Shown: positions 1-9,286 of the stretch, piece after piece | Position numbering within the stretch: the first letter of the stretch is position 1 | Layout: every line of letters starts with the position of its first letter | Assembly: GCA_016212795.1 (NCBI GenBank) | Contig: JACRDT010000037.1 | Location: 1-64,000, forward strand | Length of the DNA stretch: 64,000 nucleotides | DNA from: Elusimicrobiota bacterium | Lineage (GTDB): Bacteria; Elusimicrobiota; Elusimicrobia; UBA1565; UBA9628 | Direction of reading: 5' to 3' | Notes under the pieces: model-generated | The model's database searches: none | What the model was told of the DNA's origin: nothing | The model's input: the letters and a program-made list of their open reading frames with translations, nothing else | Position numbers and translations under genes: made by a program

Positions 1-10
1 CCCTGAGAGC

Positions 11-110
11 GCGGCCGGTCGCTTTCGGGCTGCAACTTCGTCGCTCGTCGCTTGCATACGTCGAGTATGCGCGCTCCTCGCTCCTCGTTTCGCTCCAAAA
101 TCGACCGGCC
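11..110. repeat. Inverted-repeat-bounded stretch with inner hairpin upstream of the SpoIID gene
   Basis: A 9-bp inverted repeat, GGCCGGTCG (13-21) and CGACCGGCC (102-110), brackets about 80 bases. Inside it, GCATAC-GTCGA-GTATGC (54-70) forms a perfect 6-bp hairpin. The surrounding CTCGTCGCTTG and GCGCTCCTCGCTC runs are low-complexity, and their third-codon-position GC is low in the frame of the following gene, so the stretch is probably non-coding. It may be a dispersed repeat; no second full copy was found in this window. Confidence 0.45.
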
Positions 111-121
111 AGAACCGCAGC

Positions 122-2302
122 TATGAGCCGGTCGCAGCACTGGTCGCGGCGCTGGCCCTGGGCCTCTGGCCGGCCGTTCGGGCCGCGGAGCTCCCCCTGG
201 CCGACATCGCCGACACCCTGGTGCAGGCGGACAAAGCCTTCATGGAAGGCAGGCTCGACGAGGCCGAGAAGGGCTACCGCTACCTCTCGACGCTGGGCGT
301 CAGCCGCCCGAACCCCGACCCGAACCTCGCCCTCATCCGCCGCGACATGGGCGAGCCGGACGTCGCGCTCCCTGCCTGGACCAAGGCGTCGCTCCTGGAA
401 GGCGCCGACGGGTTCATCTGGAACCAGCGGGGCTGGGCCTACGTCGCCCTGGGCGACTACGACGAAGCCCAGACGGCCTTCCGCAAGGCCCTCGACGTCT
501 CCACCACCTCGGCCTCGCAGGCGGAGGCCAACCTCGGGATCGCCATGGCGGCGATCCGGGACAGCCACCCCAAGGCCGCCCTCCAGCCCTTGCGCGACGC
601 TTGGACCCAAGGCCCCTACCTCGTCCCGACGTCGGCCTACCTGACGGGCCTGGCCAAGCTGCGCAGCGGCGACGAGCAGGCCGCCCTGGAGAACTTCGGG
701 TCCGGCGCCAACCTCGATCCCCTGAACCTCGAGAACCTTCGGGAACTGGCCAAGCTCAGCCAGCGCGTCGGGTCCAACCTCAAGGCTTGGCACTACTTTC
801 AGGACCTGCTGAGGCTCGACCCGGACGACACCGACGCGAGGGCCCGGGCCGGGAAGGTCGCCGAGCACATCATCGGCGACCCCATGCAGATGCTCCAGGT
901 CCGCAGGCTCTCGCGCCCCCTCCTGGACCCTTCCGGCAAGGGGTACCCGGAGCCCTCCCATTCGTCGATGACGGTGCGCGTGGCGCTCTTCGCCTCGGAC
1001 GACGGCAAGCCCGCGCCGGCCCAGCGCCTCTACTTCATGACCAACGCGCCGTTCCGCATCACGACGAAGGCCGGCGAGGTCGTCAAGGAGAGCCCGACGG
1101 GCATGCTGCAGTGGGAGATCCTCTTCAGGGAGGAGACGAACATCGTCGAGGTCCGCGACACGACCCGCATCCTGCAGCACACCTCCAAGCAGCCCTTCAG
1201 GATCGAGCCGGCGTCGCGCTTCGGTTCGGTGCTGCTCAAGAGCGCGCAGTTCCGCGACACCTCGGCCATCGACCCCGGCGACCGCGAGGTCAGGGGCGTC
1301 GTCGAGGTCATCCCCACGCCCTACGGCTTCATCCTGGTCAACGAGGCGGTGATGGAGGACTACCTCTACGGCGCGGTGTCCGCGGCGCTCCCCCAGGGGA
1401 CCCCGCACGAAGCCTACAAGGCGCAGGCCGTGGTCTCGCGGACCCGGGCGCTCTGGCGCCGGCACCACCGGGAGCCCACGCTCTTCGACAACGACCTTTG
1501 CGACTCGGCGCACTGCCAGCGCTTCATCGGCCTGAACTCGGAGACGGCCAAGGGCACCATGGCCGTCGCCGAGACGGAGGGCATGGTGCTGAGGTTCGCC
1601 GACGGCAGGATGGTCGACGTCATCGAGCATCCGCACTGCGGCGGGATCACGGAGAGCGGGGACCACGCCTGGGGCCCGGGGTTCGAGCATCTGCGCAGCG
1701 TCTCCGACGGACCCGGCGCCGCCCCCCGAATCGACAGCCCCGAGGCCCTGGAGCGCTGGATCCACACTCCGCCGGACCGCGGCCGCTACTGCGAGCAGGC
1801 GGCCCTCTTCCCCCAGGTCTCGGCGCGCTGGATCAGGGTGCTCGACGTCAAGGACCTCAACGAGCGCATGGCTCGCGTGCGCCACATCGGCGCCATACGG
1901 CACCTGCGCGCCCTCAGGCGCTCGCCCAGCGGGCGGGTCTTGGCCTTGGAGGTCGTCGGCACGCAGGACAGCATGGTCCTGCGGAGCCCGGACCTCATCG
2001 CGGGCTTTCTCTCGCCGGGCTCCCTGCGTTCGACCCTCTTCACCATCCAGCCCCTCTACAAGGGCTCGACCCCCTCGCATTTCATCCTGTGGGGCGCCGG
2101 GACCGGCCACGGCGTGGGGATGTGCCGCGCGGGAGCCGTGGGCCAGGCCAGCGTCGGGCGGCCGTGGCACGAGATCCTCATGCATTACTTCCCGGGGCTG
2201 CGGATCTGGTCGCCCGCCGCCAAATCCCCGGATGGCCGGCCCGCGCCGGCCAACAGGAAACCCCGGCCCGCCAAGCGCCTGAACCCACGGACGCGCCGGT
2301 GA
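122..2302 (+). CDS. TPR-SpoIID domain protein, probably exported (5' end unresolved)
   Basis: N-terminal hydrophobic stretch (AALVAALALGLWPAVRA) that reads as a signal peptide, then TPR-like helical repeats over roughly residues 30-230, then a SpoIID/LytB domain in the C-terminal half. SpoIID hallmarks are VNEAVMEDYLYGAV, the YKAQAVVSRTRA segment, a C-x4-C pair (CDSAHC), the HCGG motif, and a final WGAGTGHGVGMCRAGA. SpoIID proteins are lytic transglycosylases acting on denuded peptidoglycan, and TPR-SpoIID fusions occur in non-sporulating diderms. The start is uncertain. The frame stays open to the window edge with no ATG/GTG/TTG before GTG 221, and that GTG would remove the signal peptide. 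An ATG at 123 lies in the neighbouring frame, so a 1-base frameshift near 123-135 or a CTG start is possible. The stop overlaps the next gene's GTG. Confidence 0.8.
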   Translation, partial: YEPVAALVAALALGLWPAVRAAELPLADIADTLVQADKAFMEGRLDEAEKGYRYLSTLGVSRPNPDPNLALIRRDMGEPDVALPAWTKASLLEGADGFIWNQRGWAYVALGDYDEAQTAFRKALDVSTTSASQAEANLGIAMAAIRDSHPKAALQPLRDAWTQGPYLVPTSAYLTGLAKLRSGDEQAALENFGSGANLDPLNLENLRELAKLSQRVGSNLKAWHYFQDLLRLDPDDTDARARAGKVAEHIIGDPMQMLQVRRLSRPLLDPSGKGYPEPSHSSMTVRVALFASDDGKPAPAQRLYFMTNAPFRITTKAGEVVKESPTGMLQWEILFREETNIVEVRDTTRILQHTSKQPFRIEPASRFGSVLLKSAQFRDTSAIDPGDREVRGVVEVIPTPYGFILVNEAVMEDYLYGAVSAALPQGTPHEAYKAQAVVSRTRALWRRHHREPTLFDNDLCDSAHCQRFIGLNSETAKGTMAVAETEGMVLRFADGRMVDVIEHPHCGGITESGDHAWGPGFEHLRSVSDGPGAAPRIDSPEALERWIHTPPDRGRYCEQAALFPQVSARWIRVLDVKDLNERMARVRHIGAIRHLRALRRSPSGRVLALEVVGTQDSMVLRSPDLIAGFLSPGSLRSTLFTIQPLYKGSTPSHFILWGAGTGHGVGMCRAGAVGQASVGRPWHEILMHYFPGLRIWSPAAKSPDGRPAPANRKPRPAKRLNPRTRR

Positions 2303-3519
2303 GATTCAAGGTCGTCCACGTCATCACCCGGCTGGACCTTGGGGGGGCCCAAGGCAACACCCTCTATACCGCCAGGCATCTCGACGCCGGGAAGTTCGAC
2401 TGCCTCCTCGTCGCCGGCGCCGGCGGGACCCTCGACGAGGACGCCGCGTCCGCCGTCCCGCCGCGGGTGGCCTTCCTGCCGGACCTGGTCCGGGAGGTCA
2501 ACCCGTGGCGCGACCTACTGGCGCTGGCGCGCCTGACGCGGCTCTTCCGGGCCGAACGGCCCGACGTCGTCCATACCCACAGCTCCAAGGCCGGCGTGCT
2601 GGGCCGCCTGGCGGCCAGGCTCGCGGGCGTGCCGGCCATCGTCCACACCTACCACGGCTTCGGCTTCCATGACCGCATGCCGCGCCTGCTGAAGTGGTTC
2701 TACGTGTCCATCGAGCGGGCCTGCTGCCGGCTGACCCACCGGGTCATCTTCGTCTCCCGCGCCAACCGCGACGAGGCCCTCGCGCTGGGGCTCGTCGGCC
2801 CGGGCCGCGGGCCCAGGGGCCTCGGGCCCGGGGGCCGGCACGTCGTCATCCGGTCCGGCATCAAGCTCTCGGCGTTCCCGGCCCCGCTCGCCGACAGGCG
2901 GTCCGCGCTGGCGGCCGTGGGCTTGGGCGGGTCCGGCCTGCTGGTCACCTCGGTCGGGAACCTCAAGCCCCAGAAGAACCCCGCGGATTTCCTCTCGCTG
3001 GCCAAGTCCCTGGCGGGCCGCGCCCCGGAGGCGGGCTTCCTCTTCGTCGGGGACGGCCCCCTCCGGGGCGCCCTCCAGCGCGACATCGACGCCCAAGGGC
3101 TCGGCGGCCGGCTCGTCCTGGCCGGCTGGCGCAGGGACGTCGGGGAGCTCCTCGCCGCGACCGACGTCTTCGTCCTGACCTCCCTTTGGGAGGGCCTGCC
3201 GCGCGCCCTGCTCGAGGCCATGGCGTCCGGCAAGGCCTGCGCCTGCTACGCTACGGACGGCGTGAAGGACATCCTGCGCGACGGCGAGAACGGCTTCCTG
3301 GTCCCGGCCGGCGACCTGGCCCTCCTGGGCCGGCGCGTCGGGGAGCTCCTCGCCGACCCGGCCCTCCGCGCCCGGCTCGGGGGGAACGCCCGGCGGAGCG
3401 TCACCGCCGAGTTCGACATCGACGGCATGGTGCGCAGCCAAGAGGAGCTCTACCTCAGCCTGCTCGAACCACAACCTCCCCATCCGGCCGTTCGCGGATG
3501 GGGATTTGCACCCCTCTAG
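2299..3519 (+). CDS. Glycosyltransferase family 4 protein
   Basis: A 406-residue GT-B fold protein. The N-terminal acceptor domain contains LDLGGAQ and the HTHSSKAG motif. The C-terminal nucleotide-sugar domain starts near VGNLKPQKN and carries LFVGDGPLRG, LAGWRRDV and a SLWEGLPRALLEAMA block (the E-x7-E retaining GT4 motif), with the NGFLVPAGD loop after it. GTG 2299 overlaps the SpoIID stop as GTGA, so the two genes are translationally coupled and possibly share a cell-envelope role. Family members transfer sugars to lipid carriers or oligosaccharides; donor and acceptor cannot be read from the sequence. The C-terminus extends over the promoter of the next gene. Confidence 0.88.
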   Translation: MRFKVVHVITRLDLGGAQGNTLYTARHLDAGKFDCLLVAGAGGTLDEDAASAVPPRVAFLPDLVREVNPWRDLLALARLTRLFRAERPDVVHTHSSKAGVLGRLAARLAGVPAIVHTYHGFGFHDRMPRLLKWFYVSIERACCRLTHRVIFVSRANRDEALALGLVGPGRGPRGLGPGGRHVVIRSGIKLSAFPAPLADRRSALAAVGLGGSGLLVTSVGNLKPQKNPADFLSLAKSLAGRAPEAGFLFVGDGPLRGALQRDIDAQGLGGRLVLAGWRRDVGELLAATDVFVLTSLWEGLPRALLEAMASGKACACYATDGVKDILRDGENGFLVPAGDLALLGRRVGELLADPALRARLGGNARRSVTAEFDIDGMVRSQEELYLSLLEPQPPHPAVRGWGFAPL

Positions 3520-3533
3520 AAAATTGATACAAT
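3506..3533 (+). promoter_or_regulatory. Sigma70-type promoter for icd
   Basis: TTGCAC (3506-3511), 16-bp spacer, TACAAT (3528-3533) preceded by TGa (extended -10). The promoter overlaps the end of the glycosyltransferase gene. The predicted transcript starts near 3540, giving a leader of about 68 nt before icd. Confidence 0.55.
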
Positions 3534-3607
3534 CCGTCCATGACGGCCCTCCGGGCCCGCGTCGAGTCCGCATGCGATCCATCGATAATCTTTAAGGAAT
3601 GGTGACT

Positions 3608-4975
<1,368 letters not shown>

Positions 4976-5042
4976 CCGACCCGGGGCAAGAGATCCGGAG
5001 ACCGCCCGCGATGATGACGATGGCGCGGCGAGGGAGGGGCCG

Positions 5043-6038
5043 ATGAGCGCCGATGACCACGCCCCTCCCTCGCCGTGCCGGCTCAGCGTCATCATCCCCG
5101 TCTTCAACGAGGAGGAGAGCCTCCCGCTCCTAGCCGACGAGCTCGCGGCGTCCCTCGCGGACGTGGGCGTCGCCCACGAGGTCATCTTCGTCGACGACGG
5201 CTCCTCCGACGGGTCGTTCGCCGCCATCTCGGCGCTGGCCGCCCGGCACCCCGGGTTCGTCGGCATCCGCCTGGGCCGCAACACGGGTCAGACGGCCGCC
5301 CTGGCCGCCGGCATCCGTGAGGCTCGCGGCGACGTCATCGCCTGCCTCGACGCCGACCGGCAGAACGACCCGCGCGACATCAAGGTCCTGCTCGACAAGA
5401 TGGGCGAGGGCTACGACGTGGTCAGCGGCTGGCGCAAGGACCGGCAGGACCCGTGGCTCACGCGCATCCTGCCGTCGACTTTGGCCAACGGGCTCATCTC
5501 GCGGATCACCGGGGTCCATCTCCACGACTACGGCTGCACCCTGAAGGTCTACCGGAGCGCCTACCTCAAGCCCCTGCGGCTCTACGGCGAGATGCACCGC
5601 TTCATCCCCGCCCTGGCGGGCTTCCTCGGGGCCCGCATCGCCGAGGCGCCGGTCCGGCACAGGCCGCGCACGGAGGGCCGGTCCAACTACGGCCTGTCCC
5701 GGACCTTCAAGGTCGTGCTCGACCTGCTGACCGTGAAGTTCATGGACGTCTATCTGGCCAAGCCCATCTACCTCATCGGCGGCTGGGGGCTCGGGATCTT
5801 CCTGCTGGGCGGGCTGCTGTCGTGCGTCACGCTCTACAAGAAGTTCTTCCTGGGGATCTTCGTCAAGGACCAGCCGCTCTTCCAAGTCTCCATCTTCCTC
5901 GCCCTGATCGGGTTCCAGATGATCGTCCTGGGCCTGCTGGCCGAGATCCTGGTCCGCGTCTATTTCGACATCAAGGACAAGCCCGGCTACTTCGTCAAGG
6001 ACGTCATCGGCCGGACCCCGGCCCCAAAGACCCATTGA
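5043..6038 (+). CDS. Polyprenyl-phosphate glycosyltransferase, GT2 (GtrB/ArnC/DPM1-like)
   Basis: A GT-A domain with SVIIPVFNEEESLP at residues 13-26, the FVDDGSSD donor motif, and CLDADRQNDP containing the DxD-like metal site. The C-terminus has two predicted membrane helices (LIGGWGLGIFLLGGLL and IFLALIGFQMIVLGLLA) followed by a YFDIKDKPGY tail. This layout is typical of enzymes that charge undecaprenyl phosphate with a sugar for envelope glycan modification. Specificity is unknown. A GGGAGGGG Shine-Dalgarno precedes ATG 5043. Its stop codon lies within the -35 element of the rpmF promoter. Confidence 0.9.
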   Translation: MSADDHAPPSPCRLSVIIPVFNEEESLPLLADELAASLADVGVAHEVIFVDDGSSDGSFAAISALAARHPGFVGIRLGRNTGQTAALAAGIREARGDVIACLDADRQNDPRDIKVLLDKMGEGYDVVSGWRKDRQDPWLTRILPSTLANGLISRITGVHLHDYGCTLKVYRSAYLKPLRLYGEMHRFIPALAGFLGARIAEAPVRHRPRTEGRSNYGLSRTFKVVLDLLTVKFMDVYLAKPIYLIGGWGLGIFLLGGLLSCVTLYKKFFLGIFVKDQPLFQVSIFLALIGFQMIVLGLLAEILVRVYFDIKDKPGYFVKDVIGRTPAPKTH

Positions 6039-6063
6039 CTTAAGAAGGCTAAGAAAATAGAAT
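6035..6063 (+). promoter_or_regulatory. Strong sigma70-type promoter for rpmF-plsX-fab operon
   Basis: TTGACT (6035-6040), exactly 17 bp, TAGAAT (6058-6063), in an AT-rich island that contrasts with the GC-rich surroundings. The -35 hexamer contains the stop codon of the upstream gene. Predicted start is near 6070, 19 nt before rpmF. Confidence 0.75.
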
Positions 6064-6088
6064 TTTCCACCATCTTAATTGGATAGAT

Positions 6089-6322
6089 ATGCCCAACCCT
6101 AAAAGAAAACATACTCGTTCCCGCCGCGACAGCCGCAGAGCCTCCAACTGGAAGCTGGAACCCCTCGCCATGAGCGTCTGCAGCAACCCGCAATGCGGCA
6201 AGCTGCACAGGCCCCACACCGTCTGCCCGGAGTGCGGCTGGTACAACGGCCGGCTCGTCGTGCCGCCCAAGCAGAAGAAGGCCAAGCCGGGCGAGGGGCC
6301 TCAGGGCGAAGAGAAGAAATAA
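6089..6322 (+). CDS. rpmF: Ribosomal protein bL32
   Basis: 77 residues. The basic N-terminus MPNPKRKHTRSRRDSRR is the bL32 signature, and the zinc site CSNPQC plus CPECG gives the four-cysteine form. It is a 50S subunit component. The rpmF-plsX-fab order is conserved across many bacteria and ties ribosome production to phospholipid and fatty-acid synthesis. The Lys/Glu-rich tail (KAKPGEGPQGEEKK) is longer than in E. coli. It is the first gene after the strong promoter at 6035. Confidence 0.97.
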   Translation: MPNPKRKHTRSRRDSRRASNWKLEPLAMSVCSNPQCGKLHRPHTVCPECGWYNGRLVVPPKQKKAKPGEGPQGEEKK

Positions 6323-6336
6323 CGAAGAAAACCCTG

Positions 6337-6396
6337 GTGAAACGGCGCTCCGCCCCCACCATCCTCGCCTCCCCCTGGGGGAGGCTCAGGATATGA
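6337..6396 (+). repeat. Hairpin coupling element before plsX, with 19-codon leader frame
   Basis: Diverged copy of the dispersed element. GTG 6337 opens the frame VKRRSAPTILASPWGRLRI, whose TGA overlaps plsX ATG (ATGA). The hairpin arms are CCTCCCC and GGGGGAGG. The 3' arm provides a GGAGG Shine-Dalgarno 8 nt before plsX. Confidence 0.7.
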
Positions 6397-7418
6397 AAAT
6401 CGCGCTGGACGCGGCGGCAGGGGACGTCGGCCTCGCCCCCAACATCGACGGCGCCATCATGGCCGCCAACGCCTGGGGGGTGGACGTCATCCTGGTCGGC
6501 CCCGCCAGCGACGTGGAGACGGCCCTGCGCGCCCGAGGCATCGCCCCGAGCGACACCCGCTTCGAGATCGTCGACGCCCGGGAGATCGTCGGCATGGGGG
6601 AGGACCCCGCCGCCGCGTGCCGCAACAAGCCGCACGCCTCCATCCTGGTGGCCGCCGAGCTGGCCGCCTCGGGCAAGGCGTCGGCCGTCGTCTCCACCGG
6701 GAACTCGGGCGCCACGATGGTGGCGGCGCTCTGGCACCTCAAGCGGCTGCCGGACGTGCTGCGGCCCGCCATCGCCGTCCCGATCCCGACCGTCAAGGGC
6801 ACGTCCGTGCTCATCGACGGCGGGGCCAACACCGAGTGCAAGCCCTGGCACCTCCTCCAGTTCGGCATGATGGGCTCGGTCTACTGCCGCCACCTCCTGG
6901 GCATCCCGGAACCTTCCGTCGGGATACTCTCCATCGGCGAGGAGGACTCCAAGGGCAACGACCTCGTCCGTGAGGCCATCCCGCTGCTCAAGTCCAGCGG
7001 GCTCCGGTACTACGGCCCCGTCGAAGGCCGGGACCTCACCGCCGGCACGGTGGACGTCGTGGTCTGCGACGGGTTCGTCGGCAACATCGCCATCAAGGTC
7101 ATCGAAGGGACGGCCGCCAGCGTCATGTCGCTGCTCAAGTCCTCGATCACCGGGACCGTCGCCAAACTCGGGGCGGCGCTGCTCAGGGGGTCCTTCGCGG
7201 CCCTCAAGAGGAAGATGAACTACGACGAGTACGGCGGGGCCCCGCTCCTCGGGGTCAACGGCACCGTCGTCATCTGCCACGGGCGGTCCAACGCCAAGGC
7301 CGTCAGCAACGCCATCCGCGTCGCCAAGACCCTCGTCGAGTCCGGCGCCTCCTCCCAGATCGCCCGGTCCCTCGACGAGATGAAGCGCAGCATGGAGACC
7401 GAGCAGGCCAGAGGCTAA
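6393..7418 (+). CDS. plsX: Phosphate acyltransferase PlsX
   Basis: Makes acyl-phosphate from acyl-ACP for glycerol-3-phosphate acylation by PlsY. The protein has 341 residues, the usual length, with MKIALDAAAGD at the start, STGNSGATM, PIPTVKG, LIDGGANTECKP, SIGEEDSKGN, GPVEGRD and VVCDGFVGNIAIKVIEG blocks, all family signatures. Cytoplasmic or peripheral membrane. Its ATG overlaps the stop of the element-encoded leader frame, so expression is probably coupled to leader translation. It is followed 5 bp later by fabG. No fabH or fabD lies in the cluster. Confidence 0.97.
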   Translation: MKIALDAAAGDVGLAPNIDGAIMAANAWGVDVILVGPASDVETALRARGIAPSDTRFEIVDAREIVGMGEDPAAACRNKPHASILVAAELAASGKASAVVSTGNSGATMVAALWHLKRLPDVLRPAIAVPIPTVKGTSVLIDGGANTECKPWHLLQFGMMGSVYCRHLLGIPEPSVGILSIGEEDSKGNDLVREAIPLLKSSGLRYYGPVEGRDLTAGTVDVVVCDGFVGNIAIKVIEGTAASVMSLLKSSITGTVAKLGAALLRGSFAALKRKMNYDEYGGAPLLGVNGTVVICHGRSNAKAVSNAIRVAKTLVESGASSQIARSLDEMKRSMETEQARG

Positions 7419-7423
7419 CCCTT

Positions 7424-8185
7424 ATGGAATCCGAGATCACAGGAACGCGGCTCGCCGACAGGGCGGCCATCATCACCGGCGCGGCGCAGGGCATCGGCCT
7501 GACGACGGCGGAGCTGTTCTGCCGGGAGGGCGCCAAGGCGGTCCTCGTCGACATCGACGAGGCGGCCCTGACCGCCGCGGCCGGGGCGCTCGCCGCCCGC
7601 GGCCTGCCCGCCGTCGCCTGCGCGGCCGACATCACCAAGTTCGAGGCGTGCGAGAACGCCGTCAAGGTCTGCCTCGAGAAGTTCGGCCGGCTCGACATCC
7701 TCGTCAACAACGCCGGCATCACCAAGGACGGGCTCATCATGCGCCTCTCGGAGGCCGACTGGGACAAGGTCCTCGAGGTCAACCTCAAGGGCGCCTTCCA
7801 TTTCACCAAGGCGGCCATCCGCCCCATGATGAAGGCCCGCTGGGGCCGCATCATCAACGTCTCCTCCGTCATCGGCCAGGAGGGCAACGCCGGGCAATCC
7901 AACTACGCGGCCTCGAAGGGGGGGCTCATCGCTTTCACGAAGTCCACGGCCCGGGAGCTCGGCTCGCGCAACATCCTGGCCAACGCCGTCACCCCCGGGT
8001 TCGTCCGCACGCGCATGACGGACCATCTCCCCGAGGAAGCCAAGAAGTACTTCATGGACAAGATCGCCCTGGGCCGCATCGCGGAGCCGATCGACGTCGC
8101 CCGCGTGATCCTGTTCCTGGCGAGCGAGGACGCCTCCTACGTCACCGGCGCCGTCGTGCCGGTGAACGGCGGAGGCTACACCTAA
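7424..8185 (+). CDS. fabG: 3-oxoacyl-ACP reductase FabG
   Basis: NADPH-dependent short-chain dehydrogenase that reduces 3-oxoacyl-ACP in fatty-acid elongation. Rossmann motif TGAAQGIG, NNAG motif, catalytic Ser148 (NVSS), Tyr161 and Lys165 (SNYAASKGG), and C-terminal TGAVVPVNGG. The protein has 253 residues, normal for FabG. It sits between plsX and acpP, which supports the fatty-acid role over a generic SDR. Confidence 0.96.
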   Translation: MESEITGTRLADRAAIITGAAQGIGLTTAELFCREGAKAVLVDIDEAALTAAAGALAARGLPAVACAADITKFEACENAVKVCLEKFGRLDILVNNAGITKDGLIMRLSEADWDKVLEVNLKGAFHFTKAAIRPMMKARWGRIINVSSVIGQEGNAGQSNYAASKGGLIAFTKSTARELGSRNILANAVTPGFVRTRMTDHLPEEAKKYFMDKIALGRIAEPIDVARVILFLASEDASYVTGAVVPVNGGGYT

Positions 8186-8226
8186 AACAACGGCGGCCCC
8201 GAAGGGCGCGCCGGAAAGAGGAATGA

Positions 8227-8472
8227 ATGAGCGATACCAACGTCGCAGACCGCGTGAAGCAAATCATCGTCGAGCAGCTCGGCGTTGACGCCTCGGAAGT
8301 GACGCCGCAGGCCCACTTCGTCAACGACCTCGGCGCGGACTCGCTGGACACCGTCGAGCTCGTGATGGCCCTCGAGGAGGAGTTCGACATGGAGATCCCC
8401 GACGAGCAGGCCGAGAAGATCCAGACGGTCGGCCAGGCCGTCGAGTACATCGCCGCCCACGCGAAGAAGTAG
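8227..8472 (+). CDS. acpP: Acyl carrier protein
   Basis: 81 acidic residues. The phosphopantetheine attachment site is Ser39 in the [10 protein letters not shown] motif, followed by the [11 protein letters not shown] recognition helix. Carries growing acyl chains for FabG and donates to PlsX. A GAGGAAT stretch just upstream acts as ribosome-binding site. The gene is followed by a hairpin and then rnc. The usual fabF between acpP and rnc is absent here. Confidence 0.98.
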   Translation: MSDTNVADRVKQIIVEQLGVDASEVTPQAHFVNDLGADSLDTVELVMALEEEFDMEIPDEQAEKIQTVGQAVEYIAAHAKK

Positions 8473-8496
8473 CCCGCAAGGTCCGCCGTCCGCTCC

Positions 8497-8527
8497 ACCC
8501 GGAAGGCCCTCGCAGGGTCTTCCGGGT
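8497..8527 (+). terminator. Strong hairpin after acpP, no U-tract
   Basis: ACCCGGAAGGCCCT and AGGGTCTTCCGGGT pair around a CGC loop (14 bp with one G-U). No T-run follows, so it may stabilise the abundant acpP mRNA 3' end or pause polymerase rather than act as a classical terminator. Confidence 0.45.
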
Positions 8528-8569
8528 CGTCGGTCCAGGGAGGCGCAGGAGGTCCGGCCGCCGGCCGCC

Positions 8570-9250
8570 ATGACCAGTCCGTTCGAAGACGCGATCGGGT
8601 ACCGCTTCAAGGATGCGGCCTTGCTCAAGGAGGCCCTGTCCCACCGGTCCTACGCCTCGGAGTCCAAGACCGACCTCTACAACGAGCGCCTGGAGTTCCT
8701 GGGCGACAGCATCCTCTCCGCGGCCATCGCGCACTACTGCTACGTCAACCTCCCGCAGGAGAGGGAAGGCACCCTCTCGAAGATCCGCTCCCAGTTCGTC
8801 TCGAGGGCCAGCCTCGCCGAATGGGCCCGCGAGATCGGCCTGGGGGCGCACCTGCTCCTCGGGGTGGGCGAGGAGAGCTCCGGCGGCCGCAACCGCCAGA
8901 GCGTGCTGGCCAACGCCCTGGAGGCCCTGCTCGGGGCCATCTTCCTCGACGGCGGCTACGGCGCCGCCGCGGCCTTCATCGACCGCTGGTGCCAGACGCG
9001 CCTGGAGGGCTTCGTCGAGACCGACTACAAGAGCCGCCTGCAGGAGCTCCTCCAGAGCAGGTTCAAGTCGACGCCGTCGTACGAGCTGCTGCAATCCTCT
9101 GGCCCGGACCACGACCGGACCTTTTCGGTGCTCGTGCACCTGAACAAGCGGACCCTCGGCCAGGGCACGGGCAAGAGCAAGAAGGAAGCCGAGCAGGCCG
9201 CGGCGCGGGACGCGCTTAAATCACTCGCCCCCCCACGGGGGGGCGAGTAG
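8570..9250 (+). CDS. rnc: Ribonuclease III
   Basis: Double-strand RNA endonuclease for rRNA and mRNA processing. The RNase III domain carries the signature NERLEFLGDSILS with the metal-binding Glu and Asp, and the second acidic motif NALEALLGAIFLDGG. A C-terminal dsRBD follows, ending GTGKSKKEAEQAAARDAL. The last residues (APPRGGE) and the TAG stop are encoded by a dispersed hairpin element that has overrun the original 3' end. The protein has 226 residues, normal size. Confidence 0.96.
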   Translation: MTSPFEDAIGYRFKDAALLKEALSHRSYASESKTDLYNERLEFLGDSILSAAIAHYCYVNLPQEREGTLSKIRSQFVSRASLAEWAREIGLGAHLLLGVGEESSGGRNRQSVLANALEALLGAIFLDGGYGAAAAFIDRWCQTRLEGFVETDYKSRLQELLQSRFKSTPSYELLQSSGPDHDRTFSVLVHLNKRTLGQGTGKSKKEAEQAAARDALKSLAPPRGGE

Positions 9251-9273
9251 CGGGGGGGCAAATGCCGTTTCAT
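9221..9273 (-). repeat. Hairpin coupling element, reversed, rnc/acyl-CoA dehydrogenase junction
   Basis: B-end to A-end on the plus strand: TCACTCG, then the palindrome CGCCCCCCCACGGGGGGGCG, then ATGCCGTTTCAT. It encodes the rnc C-terminus. TAAGGAG directly after the A-end is the ribosome-binding site of the next gene. Confidence 0.75.
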
Positions 9274-9286
9274 TAAGGAGTGAACC

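Noticed and set aside
601..2298. Long plus-strand frame overlapping the SpoIID gene and continuous with the glycosyltransferase
   Set aside because: Only the part from GTG 2299 has glycosyltransferase motifs. The upstream part is Pro/Arg/Gly-rich shadow sequence of the SpoIID frame.
9221..9273. Rho-independent terminator reading of the C/G palindromes
   Set aside because: None of the dispersed elements is followed by a T-run on either strand, and many lie inside operons where termination would be harmful.
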